Shown: piece by piece, positions 54,534 to 62,493 of the stretch
Layout: each line of letters begins with the position of its first letter
How positions within the stretch are numbered: position 1 is the stretch's first letter
Assembly (NCBI GenBank): GCA_964442495.1
Contig: CAYTZN010000012.1
Location: forward strand, 1 to 64,000
From: CAYTZN01 sp964442495
GTDB taxonomy: Bacteria > Pseudomonadota > Gammaproteobacteria > Legionellales > Legionellaceae
DNA: 64,000 nucleotides
Direction: 5' to 3'
Position numbers and translations under genes: made by a program
The notes under the pieces: model-generated
Databases searched by the model: none
Told to the model about the DNA's origin: nothing
The model's input: only the letters and a program-made list of their open reading frames with translations

Positions 54534-55559
54534 TTACTCTGCAATACCGTGCCGTTTTATCATATTTACAAGCCCATCTACCCACATGGGTTGCGTGTTA
54601 AGACAGGGAATAAAAATAAAGTCGCTCCCACCGAGCTCTATCCACTGGGCCCTAGCACGCAGGTTAATTTCCTCAAGAGTTTCCAAACAATCGGACACAA
54701 AGGATGGGCAAACAATGGCAATACTCTTTACCTTTTTTTGCCTTAGCTCGGCCAAGACCAGATCAGTATAAGGTTTTATCCAGGGCGTTTTACCAAGCCG
54801 AGATTGAAAAGAAACCACATAATCGGTAGGGCTTAAATCAAGCTCCTCTGCAATAAGGCGCGAGGTTTCATAACATTGCGCTCGATAGCAAAAAGTATTT
54901 GATGCATCAGGCTTGGGGCACGGCTCAACTCTTGAACAAGGTGATAAGCACGCACTTTTTTCAATATGCCTTTCAGGTAAACCATGATAACTAAAAATAA
55001 GTGTATCGATTTTTTTATCTTTTAAATTGTCTTTAATAAGACTCGCATAAGCATTGATAAAATCAGGATTATTATAAAAATCTCTCGTGACACTTATTTC
55101 TGGAATATTCCATTGCTCACCAAGTATTCGTAATAATGCCTCTATTGCTGAGCCTGTTGCTGCTGATGAATATTGTGGAAACAGCGGAATGGCTATTATT
55201 TTTTTACAAGACTTAAGTTTATCAAGAGCCGATTGAATGCTCGGTTGACCATATCGCATGCCTAACTCTATTTGAACTGTCGTGCCAAACGCTTTCCTTA
55301 CAGCACTGACTAATTCCTGGCTGTGGGTTAATAATGGAGAGCCTTTTTTAGTCCATATTTGCTGATAAGCATGTGCTGATTGCTTGTATCGGAAAGGGAT
55401 AATAAGCCAATTAACCAAAAAATAACGTATGATTCTTGGTAAATCGATAACACGAGGATCATTTAAAAATTGCTTCAAATAAACATAAATAGATTTTGGC
55501 TCACTCGTATCTGGAGTACCAAGGTTAATTAACAACACACCTACTTTTGAACTCTTCAT
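54534..55559 (-). CDS. hemH: Ferrochelatase
   Basis: Inserts Fe2+ into protoporphyrin IX, the last step of protoheme synthesis. It has 341 residues with LLINLGTPDTSE at the N-terminus and the catalytic His192 in FSYHGLPERH. The family acid is in CLETLEEI. Directly after the catalytic loop there is a Cys-rich insertion (Cys204, 208, 214, 224, 229). It could bind a [2Fe-2S] cluster, as reported for some bacterial ferrochelatases, but this is unproven. Its ATG overlaps the stop of the TIGR01777 gene by one base. TspO, a porphyrin-binding protein family, lies two genes upstream. Confidence 0.95.
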   Translation of the reverse strand: MKSSKVGVLLINLGTPDTSEPKSIYVYLKQFLNDPRVIDLPRIIRYFLVNWLIIPFRYKQSAHAYQQIWTKKGSPLLTHSQELVSAVRKAFGTTVQIELGMRYGQPSIQSALDKLKSCKKIIAIPLFPQYSSAATGSAIEALLRILGEQWNIPEISVTRDFYNNPDFINAYASLIKDNLKDKKIDTLIFSYHGLPERHIEKSACLSPCSRVEPCPKPDASNTFCYRAQCYETSRLIAEELDLSPTDYVVSFQSRLGKTPWIKPYTDLVLAELRQKKVKSIAIVCPSFVSDCLETLEEINLRARAQWIELGGSDFIFIPCLNTQPMWVDGLVNMIKRHGIAE

Positions 55560-56473
55560 TAAAACTCCTGCTTTAAAGCATCAGCACATTGTGGGTAAGC
55601 AAATGTGTAGCCTTCCTCTAGTAACCGTTTGGGAACAACGCGCTGTCCTTTAAGCAGCAAACACTCACCCATTTCGCCAAATAATATTCGAATAACGTTC
55701 ACTGGCAGTTTTAATAGTAATGGGCGATGTAGTGTTTTTGCTAACAGTCGAGCGAACTGCTCTTGACTCACAGGATAAGGTGACGTGATATTAAACGCAC
55801 CCACTAAATCAGGTCGATTGAGTAAAAATATAATCGCGCCAATCACATCTTGAAGATGCACCCAAGAAATAATTTGGGTCCCATCGCCCAAAATACTGCC
55901 GAGCCCCATCTGAAAACTTAAAGCCAGTTTTTTCAAGAAGCCCTGGTTCCTTTTTAAGACCACGCCAAAACGTAAGGTTGTTACAGGTATGCCAGCTTTT
56001 ACAGCAGGCGCCAAGGACACCTGCCAACGAACCCCTATTTCACTTAAAAAATCACGTGGATTCTCGATGTCTATAGGGCTATTCTCATCAAATGCAACGG
56101 AGTCACCATTGGCTTGCAACCCATAAATACCGACTGCATTTGCACATATAAAATGTGGCTTGGCATTTTTGTTCATTAACCAACGAATTAGCTGCTCATT
56201 TGTATCAACGCGCGAACAAATCAACTGTTCTTTAATGTGCTTATTCCATCTGGACGCCGCAATATTGTGACCACAGAGGTTAATGACCGCATCATAAGTT
56301 GTAGCATCCAATTGCAACAATTGCTCCCACGTAGCTAGGGTGATGTTCTTTGAAAAATGCTGTTGGAGGGTCTGAGCATTTCGACCTAATACTGTAATAC
56401 TATGCTGAGGCACCAAAGCGTTAACCAATTCGGTTCCAATAAATCCAGAGGCTCCAGCAATAAGAATATTCAT
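55559..56473 (-). CDS. yfcH: TIGR01777-family NAD(P)-dependent epimerase-like protein
   Basis: Short-chain dehydrogenase/epimerase fold of the YfcH type, 304 residues. The nucleotide-binding ILIAGASGFIGTELV and the family-specific INLCGHNIAASRWNKHIKEQ (split) are clear; the C-terminal FGEMGECLLLKGQRVVPKRL motif is diagnostic of TIGR01777. The reaction is unknown. It overlaps hemH by one base (stop/start) and is 15 bp after tspO. Confidence 0.92.
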   Translation of the reverse strand: MNILIAGASGFIGTELVNALVPQHSITVLGRNAQTLQQHFSKNITLATWEQLLQLDATTYDAVINLCGHNIAASRWNKHIKEQLICSRVDTNEQLIRWLMNKNAKPHFICANAVGIYGLQANGDSVAFDENSPIDIENPRDFLSEIGVRWQVSLAPAVKAGIPVTTLRFGVVLKRNQGFLKKLALSFQMGLGSILGDGTQIISWVHLQDVIGAIIFLLNRPDLVGAFNITSPYPVSQEQFARLLAKTLHRPLLLKLPVNVIRILFGEMGECLLLKGQRVVPKRLLEEGYTFAYPQCADALKQEF

Positions 56474-56488
56474 TTAAACAACCCTTGA

Positions 56489-56959
56489 TCAGTTAAGCAT
56501 CCAAAGAACGCCATTCAAATAACCCGCAAAAAGAAGCCATATTAAATAAGGAACCAACATGATACTACTGAATTTAAATTTATTTTTGGTAAGAAGAATG
56601 GTTATTAACGTCAGCATGGCTATCAAGACAATACAATAAAAACTCAACGCAATCAGGTGAAGGTTAAAAAATAGCGGTGACCAGGCCCAATTTAATATCA
56701 TTTGAGCACTGAAAAAACCCAACGCTATTCGTGCCGTTCTATCTTTACGATGCTGCCATAGTGACCATCCCGACATGGCAATCATCGTGTATAAAAGAGA
56801 CCAGGCAATAGGGAAAACGAGCGGTGGAGGCGTTAGACTTGATTTATGCAGGGTGCCATACCACGTTTGCATGTTCGTTTGGGTTATATGCCCTAAAAAA
56901 TAGCCCATTAATTGAAAAACGATGATCCAACCCATCAAGCCTACTATTTTTTTTAACAT
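56489..56959 (-). CDS. TspO/MBR family membrane protein
   Basis: 156 residues with five predicted membrane helices. The family features WYGTLHKSSLTPPPLVFPIAW and WAWSPLFFNLHLI are present. TspO proteins bind tetrapyrroles and modulate porphyrin or stress responses. The position two genes before hemH supports a porphyrin link. It is 61 bp after the bestrophin gene. Confidence 0.92.
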   Translation of the reverse strand: MLKKIVGLMGWIIVFQLMGYFLGHITQTNMQTWYGTLHKSSLTPPPLVFPIAWSLLYTMIAMSGWSLWQHRKDRTARIALGFFSAQMILNWAWSPLFFNLHLIALSFYCIVLIAMLTLITILLTKNKFKFSSIMLVPYLIWLLFAGYLNGVLWMLN

Positions 56960-57020
56960 TGATAGTCTCCGTTAGCAGTTAGGGTTTGTAACCCCCTTTT
57001 AAAACAGGGGGGCAATTAAT

Positions 57021-57923
57021 TTAAGGGGTGACAATATTTTGCCTAACTTCCTGAATATTCATCTCAATGGTTTTACAAATAGTATCTAAGGGGAGATGGC
57101 TTAAATTTTTTTCAGAAAATGGATTTTGTAATTCAACGCCAATTTGATCAAGTGAAAAAAGCGCATAAGAAACAATACCGGCAATTAATGGACTAATAAA
57201 TAAAGAGACATTTGCTAATGCAAAAGGCAACATTAATAAAAAAAACAAAATAAAGCGCCGTGATTTTACCGCCATAACAAACGGCATGGGAGTTTTTAGA
57301 ATTCGCTCACATGCGCCTTGTGCGTCAATCAGATGCTCTAATTGCTCTTGTGCACGAAGAAAGGCGAAAGAGTCGAGGCCATGACTATTTCGTGCAATTT
57401 GGAGCTCTTGTGCAATGCTAGAAGCCATCATGACCGGACGATGCTTTGAGTTATTTAACTCATCCAAGTGTTTCATATCAATAAGATGACTTATGGATTG
57501 CAAATTGGTCTCTTCTCGTAAATTATCCTTCATGAGATAGGGCAACGTAGACATCATTTTGGTGGTTTTAACTCTCCAATCCTGCGCCGCTTGGTTGGTA
57601 TAATTGACTAAAATAATAGCCAAGTTCCTGCTTTGATTTACAATATTGCCCCATATTTTTCGTGCTTCCCACCATCGGTCATAGCCTGCATTAATTCTAA
57701 ACACAAGAATTAACCCCATGATCAACCCACCATACTCAAAAGGACCTATGGGTAAAACGGCTAACGGGTATAGGTAGCACAAGTAAGAGACCAGGGCCGT
57801 GTAAATAATAATAAAACCTACTTTTTTCATCACCTTTGGTGTAACAGAACCTTTCAATGTCAAAGCGCTTTTTAAAAAGCTTTGAGGCTCAGGTTGATTT
57901 TGTAAGCTATCTTTTTCGTTCAT
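57021..57923 (-). CDS. Bestrophin-family anion channel
   Basis: 300 residues of the bacterial bestrophin (UPF0187) family. Two N-terminal helices are followed by FRINAGYDRWWEARKIWGNIVNQSRN (family signature, split here). Two later helices (about 215-260) and the LDQIGVELQNPFS...LPLDTIC C-terminal signature follow. Bestrophins are pentameric anion channels; plant and algal members move bicarbonate and chloride. Placement four genes downstream of dabA suggests bicarbonate or compensating-anion flux. It is 31 bp after the Sua5-like gene. The substrate is inference. Confidence 0.9.
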   Translation of the reverse strand: MNEKDSLQNQPEPQSFLKSALTLKGSVTPKVMKKVGFIIIYTALVSYLCYLYPLAVLPIGPFEYGGLIMGLILVFRINAGYDRWWEARKIWGNIVNQSRNLAIILVNYTNQAAQDWRVKTTKMMSTLPYLMKDNLREETNLQSISHLIDMKHLDELNNSKHRPVMMASSIAQELQIARNSHGLDSFAFLRAQEQLEHLIDAQGACERILKTPMPFVMAVKSRRFILFFLLMLPFALANVSLFISPLIAGIVSYALFSLDQIGVELQNPFSEKNLSHLPLDTICKTIEMNIQEVRQNIVTP

Positions 57924-57954
57924 ATTATTTTACTCAATTATTTGATGGATCATT

Positions 57955-58923
57955 TTAGATAGTATTTATATTCTGCCCTGCCTTCATGATTTTCTCTCGA
58001 ATAGCATGCCATTTTATATGCTCAGGCGGTAGCTCAATGACGATTAAATCCGCGTCAGTTTGATCAGCATACCTTAATTCATTATACAGTTGATAGGCGA
58101 ATTTTTGATCATCAGTTGGCAATTGATAATGAAAGCCCGCCTCTTTAGGGGGGTGCTTTGAAAGACTAAGGGTATACATTTTCCCTGTTAATAAATGACT
58201 GTACCTCCGAAGTTGTTGCCAATCCTCAATATAGTAGAGTTTTTTTTGCGGTTTATAATGACTGTCTAATTGTCCGGACACCCTTGGTGTATAGACATTT
58301 AAATCTTGCTGGTTTTCAAATCCAGCGCCCATGGTATGCACATCGATTACTCCTGGCCTTAAAACAGAATATCCAGTGTGGTGTGTTGCTTGAATAATGG
58401 ATGATTCAATCCCCACCTCACAACGCCCCCCATCCAAAATCAAAAAGTCCTCATTAGGAAAACTTTGAGCAACATGCAATGCCGTTGTTGGGCTTATTGC
58501 ACCGAATGGATTGGCTGATGGTGCCACTAACGGTCGGTTTAATTTTTTTAAGAGTGCTTGTGTTAAACCATGATTTGGTGCACGTATCGCGATACTATTT
58601 TGCCCGCCATTCACTAACGCACTGACAGCATTTTTCTTACAATTAAAAACAAGGGTCAACGGGCCAGGCCAAAAGGCTAACATCATTTGCTCCGCATATT
58701 TAGGAACAGTGGAAACCCATTGACTTAAATTCCAATCGTGACACACATGCATGATAAGTGGGTGATTAAGAGGCCTTTTTTTAATAGAAAATATTTTCTT
58801 AATAGCCGACTCATTGGTTGCATCGGCGGCTAATCCGTATACCGTTTCTGTGGGAATAGCAACGACGCCCCCCTGTTCAAGTTGTTCTAACGCGAGATCA
58901 ATATTATCTATAATGGTTGTCAT
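57955..58923 (-). CDS. L-threonylcarbamoyladenylate synthase, Sua5/YwlC type
   Basis: 322-residue two-domain enzyme. The YrdC fold (about 1-200) has GVVAIPTETVYGLAADA, KKRPLNHPLIMHV and PSANPFGAISPTTA. The C-terminal Sua5 domain (about 235-322) begins after SGQLDSHYKP, the characteristic linker. It makes threonylcarbamoyl-AMP from threonine, ATP and bicarbonate for tRNA t6A37. Its position directly downstream of the DabAB module matters because bicarbonate is a substrate. Many gammaproteobacteria use a short TsaC; whether a second copy exists elsewhere cannot be seen. Confidence 0.92.
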   Translation of the reverse strand: MTTIIDNIDLALEQLEQGGVVAIPTETVYGLAADATNESAIKKIFSIKKRPLNHPLIMHVCHDWNLSQWVSTVPKYAEQMMLAFWPGPLTLVFNCKKNAVSALVNGGQNSIAIRAPNHGLTQALLKKLNRPLVAPSANPFGAISPTTALHVAQSFPNEDFLILDGGRCEVGIESSIIQATHHTGYSVLRPGVIDVHTMGAGFENQQDLNVYTPRVSGQLDSHYKPQKKLYYIEDWQQLRRYSHLLTGKMYTLSLSKHPPKEAGFHYQLPTDDQKFAYQLYNELRYADQTDADLIVIELPPEHIKWHAIREKIMKAGQNINTI

Positions 58924-58938
58924 AAAAACCCTTCTAAA

Positions 58939-59772
58939 TTAGGGATTACAATAATCACAATGGGCCGGGGATGCGAAGATTAAGTTATCTTTTCGTGGGT
59001 GTTCTTTTTGATAGTCACATTGAATACATCCCCACGTTTCATATCGGTACATGTTGGTATCATCCCCGCATGAGCTACAGGGTAAATGGCCACTCACTGA
59101 TTTAAAGCCAAACCCAGGAATACCGCAGCCAGGACAAAGCGTTTTTATTCGAAGGGCAAGTTTTTCAGCTAGCTCGGCTAAAGTTTGCATCCGAGTAGGG
59201 TTCATCATTGCGCGCATGTCCGTTGCAATCAATAATGCATTGTATTTTTTAAAACCCGCCAATAAGGCATCCTGAAGCTTATGATGATCATTAATTCCTT
59301 TTTCGATGACATCTCGCCTATCTTCCGACTGTAGTGTTAGAGCATGGCTAGGGAAATGAACTGACGCTAAGAAGGAATCTAGCGCTGTATCTTGATGAAT
59401 TGTCATCATTTTATAATTTGTGTTTTGTGTTAATAATTGCTCTGAAATAACCCAGTTATTTTCTAAGTCTACAAATACCATTATTTCATGAGCATGGGGC
59501 ATAAATGGATTAGATGGGTGAGGGCCAAAACTACCTTCACTCGCAATAGAAAATCCATATTTCTTTTCATTTGCAGCATGCTTCGCTTTTAAAACACATG
59601 TTTCATAGGCAGATAAAGCGCGAGGAACCTCTCCAGTAAAGGTACCGAATTGATCCGTATCGATATCTTCTATACACAAATGACACGCAAGTATCCGGCG
59701 AAAGACGGGCTCAATAACGTCTTCTTTATTATGTTTTGATGCGAGCAAAACAAGTTTATTAGCATAATTCAT
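58939..59772 (-). CDS. Zinc-ribbon protein of unknown function (DUF6671-like)
   Basis: 277 residues. The N-terminal two thirds contain SIASEGSFGPHPSNPFMPHAHE (split) and LIATDMRAMMNPTRM. The C-terminal third has four CxxC pairs (Cys213/216, 232/235, 249/252, 272/275), which should bind two zinc ions as a double zinc ribbon. From memory it resembles the DUF6671 family; the function is unknown. It lies 60 bp downstream of the PII-like gene and 15 bp before the Sua5-like gene. His and Glu in the N-terminal motif might form a further metal site. It may be enzymatic or regulatory. Confidence 0.8.
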   Translation of the reverse strand: MNYANKLVLLASKHNKEDVIEPVFRRILACHLCIEDIDTDQFGTFTGEVPRALSAYETCVLKAKHAANEKKYGFSIASEGSFGPHPSNPFMPHAHEIMVFVDLENNWVISEQLLTQNTNYKMMTIHQDTALDSFLASVHFPSHALTLQSEDRRDVIEKGINDHHKLQDALLAGFKKYNALLIATDMRAMMNPTRMQTLAELAEKLALRIKTLCPGCGIPGFGFKSVSGHLPCSSCGDDTNMYRYETWGCIQCDYQKEHPRKDNLIFASPAHCDYCNP

Positions 59773-59832
59773 ATAAAACCTCTGTTATCACTTTAGCAGC
59801 TAAGGCGACTAAAGTGATTTTTGACAACGGAA

Positions 59833-60186
59833 TTAAGAAAAATAATCAACCCTCGCAACAGATACATCTGAAACAAACATGACACCTGAACTTTTTTCTA
59901 ATAAGGATTTCATGCCAAGTGCAATGCTTGCGATAGCCTCCTCTGGAGCAACCGCAATAAACATCACCAAAACCGCCTTGTCATTGAACAATAGCTTTCC
60001 CTCATGAAACCCGTGATGACCTTTTCCTGATACATTTCGAAGCAAAGTAAAGCCGGAAATATTCGCCTCATTTAACATATTGGATATTAAATTTTGATTT
60101 TCTCCAGAAACGATGACTTCTATTTTTTTCATTTGATGCAATGTTATTTTGCTATCATCTTCCTGATAACTATTAGTAACTCCCAT
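59833..60186 (-). CDS. PII-like signalling protein associated with DabAB
   Basis: 117 residues. From residue 19 (MKKIEVIVSGEN) the sequence follows the PII ferredoxin-like fold. A T-loop-equivalent GKGHHGFHEGK lacks the uridylylated Tyr, and a B-loop-like SSGVMFVSDVSVARV (partial) ends the domain. A strong AGGAG site 6 bp before ATG 60186 supports the 18-residue N-terminal extension. It is 13 bp after dabA. PII-like proteins are often found beside bicarbonate transporters; a control role on DabAB is inference. Confidence 0.85.
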   Translation of the reverse strand: MGVTNSYQEDDSKITLHQMKKIEVIVSGENQNLISNMLNEANISGFTLLRNVSGKGHHGFHEGKLLFNDKAVLVMFIAVAPEEAIASIALGMKSLLEKSSGVMFVSDVSVARVDYFS

Positions 60187-60199
60187 TTTTTTCTCCTAT

Positions 60200-62482
60200 T
60201 TATGCCATTAAACACCATTTCCCAGTGGATTGAAGTTGATAGGCTTGGTTTTCTGTTGGCTCTATCACAATCAAATGAACCCACGCATTAAAAAATAAAG
60301 TTTGTAAAATCTCTTGACGATGAATGATTGCACTAACATTTTCCCTTGGTGCATAAACAACGGTTATTAATCTTTGAGGCTGATGGTGGTTGAGCGTATC
60401 GGTAGACTTTACTGACTGAAGGGGTAACCCGTGCATCAAATCACTGCTGTTACCTTGCATGACACCCATTTTTCCGGTCACATTGTGGGTCACTTTACTA
60501 CCACTTCCATACATCACATTATCGATGGTAGAAAATAAATATTGTGTGTTGATCCACTCTGCAACAACCATTGGAGCGGTTAAAATGGTTTCAAGTGAGG
60601 TTAGCTCTTCATCTTTCGTCCAATCATAGGAATGAAGGAAACATCGGCCCTCTAGATCTAGAGCCTTGGTGAGATGCCGAGGCCCAATGATAAACGCGGC
60701 ATTACGTGCCAAACCCCACTCAGGCCTAACCTCTGACCAATCTTGGCTTCGCTGACATGTTTCTTCAATAGGGTTAACATCACCTACAACATCAAAATAC
60801 TTTACCCGTGACGCCGTATTTTTTGCTTTCGCCTTCTTTAAATTTTCTTGTAACTCAGTTAAAACTTTTTCATGAGGATTTAACTGCGTGCCATCGTTAA
60901 ATATAACCATATCATCAGTTGTGGTATTATGTTCAGCCGCTAAAAACCAGGTATTCTGAGGGATGTGAATACCGCGCAGAGCCAGTGCTTTTCGAATAGA
61001 CTCTTTATTTAAAATAGCCGCTAATACTTTAGCATTACCGCCACCATGGTTACCCCCACAAGCCCCACAATCTAAACCAGAAGCATAGGGATTATTTTGA
61101 GTGCTGCTACCATGACCACAAAAAATAACAAATAATCCAAAGTGTTCTGTTAATCCCATGATACGAAGCACGGCTTCTGCATAAAAAGCTTGTTCTGCTT
61201 CAGAAATACCATTGCAACTATCAGAGGCTCTCATATCAACAAGAGGCAAAGTTGGCACTGTTGGACGTATTTTTTCAACCCATTTGTTTAGCGACGATAT
61301 TGTAAATATGGGCTTCATCGTTTTGGATAACATCAGCACACCGCACCAAGCACCCAAAGTTTCAACCAACGCAAATGGCGTTGCAAAATTATATTTTAAC
61401 TGTTGATACATATCCGTCAGAACATTGAGCAATGTCTTGCCCTGCTCATGCTTTTTTTCAGTCCCCATATTTTCCTGACGAGGACCATCATGAATGTCGT
61501 ATCTTGGTTTTAACAACACCGGGCAAGAATCCGTTACTTTACCGGTGTTGTAGTCATGCAGACGAATAGGAAGCCCAAAAAACCCAGCAAAGCCCAATGT
61601 TTCATAAGAGCCTAATACCTCTAATTGACGACGAAAAGGCTCTGAGCGAACATCTATACAAAAGACCAACTGAACATCTGAGGATGGTTGTGAAATGGTA
61701 TTCATGGTTTCTGCGTTATTTAAGAGGGCACGAATTAAATGGCTCTTATAGTGTCCCTCAAGTTTTTTTATAGTGTCTAACATAGGATGTATAACCGCAG
61801 GCTGATGGCTAGATATATCTTTCCTAACATTCATTTCAGGATGAAATAAAACCGTAATGATCAGTCGAATTGCCATAAAATCGATTAGCATATTTGACTG
61901 TTTATCTGATTGATTTGAAGCACATTTCCACTCAGTTTGCCACTTGATATACCCTGACCAACCAGACAGGTGTGCCAATGATTTTTTTAAAAATAACAAA
62001 TGCTCCTTTTCAGCAATGCGCAAGTGCTCTAAACATTCGATAATGGCGTCTTCGGGATTATCAGGCAATTCATTTAACCATCGCACATTTTTCTTTAAAC
62101 CTTTATGAAGCATGTGGTCATGCTTAGAAAGCACTTTAAATGCCGAATAAAAGCCCCTATCTCGACCAGGCATTTCAATAACACTTTGGCCCTCATCAAA
62201 ATACGCCGCACACCATTTGATGGTTTCTCGGTTAATGTCTTGATAATCAAGATTACCGTCTATAAACAAAGCGTGTGCATCATTCAATGCACTATCAAAA
62301 TGCTCCGTTTCAAATCCTTGTAGAGCATTACACGCAATAAACGTTTTTAATGGCCAAACTGGTGAGATGGATTTTGCTGCGAGGTATACCATTGCTTGAA
62401 CATCAATAGCACTCGATATGTTTTTTTTACCGGTGCTTGTTGAATTTACAGCACGCATTTTTTCACTCCGCTCAAGGGTCAT
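60200..62482 (-). CDS. dabA: DabA: zinc carbonic-anhydrase-like subunit of the DAB inorganic-carbon complex
   Basis: 760-residue DUF2309 (UPF0753) protein. The four active-site residues of the family are present: Cys275 and Asp277 in VFCIDVRSEPF, His457 in FCGHGSS and Cys472 in GLDCGACGG. The His-to-Cys spacing is 15, as in the characterised Halothiobacillus protein. DabA is proposed to hydrate CO2 to bicarbonate in a vectorial way, driven by the cation flux through DabB. AGGAG precedes ATG 62482 by 8 bp. It is 11 bp after dabB and 13 bp before the PII-like gene. Confidence 0.95.
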   Translation of the reverse strand: MTLERSEKMRAVNSTSTGKKNISSAIDVQAMVYLAAKSISPVWPLKTFIACNALQGFETEHFDSALNDAHALFIDGNLDYQDINRETIKWCAAYFDEGQSVIEMPGRDRGFYSAFKVLSKHDHMLHKGLKKNVRWLNELPDNPEDAIIECLEHLRIAEKEHLLFLKKSLAHLSGWSGYIKWQTEWKCASNQSDKQSNMLIDFMAIRLIITVLFHPEMNVRKDISSHQPAVIHPMLDTIKKLEGHYKSHLIRALLNNAETMNTISQPSSDVQLVFCIDVRSEPFRRQLEVLGSYETLGFAGFFGLPIRLHDYNTGKVTDSCPVLLKPRYDIHDGPRQENMGTEKKHEQGKTLLNVLTDMYQQLKYNFATPFALVETLGAWCGVLMLSKTMKPIFTISSLNKWVEKIRPTVPTLPLVDMRASDSCNGISEAEQAFYAEAVLRIMGLTEHFGLFVIFCGHGSSTQNNPYASGLDCGACGGNHGGGNAKVLAAILNKESIRKALALRGIHIPQNTWFLAAEHNTTTDDMVIFNDGTQLNPHEKVLTELQENLKKAKAKNTASRVKYFDVVGDVNPIEETCQRSQDWSEVRPEWGLARNAAFIIGPRHLTKALDLEGRCFLHSYDWTKDEELTSLETILTAPMVVAEWINTQYLFSTIDNVMYGSGSKVTHNVTGKMGVMQGNSSDLMHGLPLQSVKSTDTLNHHQPQRLITVVYAPRENVSAIIHRQEILQTLFFNAWVHLIVIEPTENQAYQLQSTGKWCLMA

Positions 62483-62493
62483 TGTGATGGCTC

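Noticed and set aside
54435..54771. Plus-strand frames of about 100 codons over the 3' end of hemH
   Set aside because: They are shadows of the HemH C-terminus and the 93 bp spacer.
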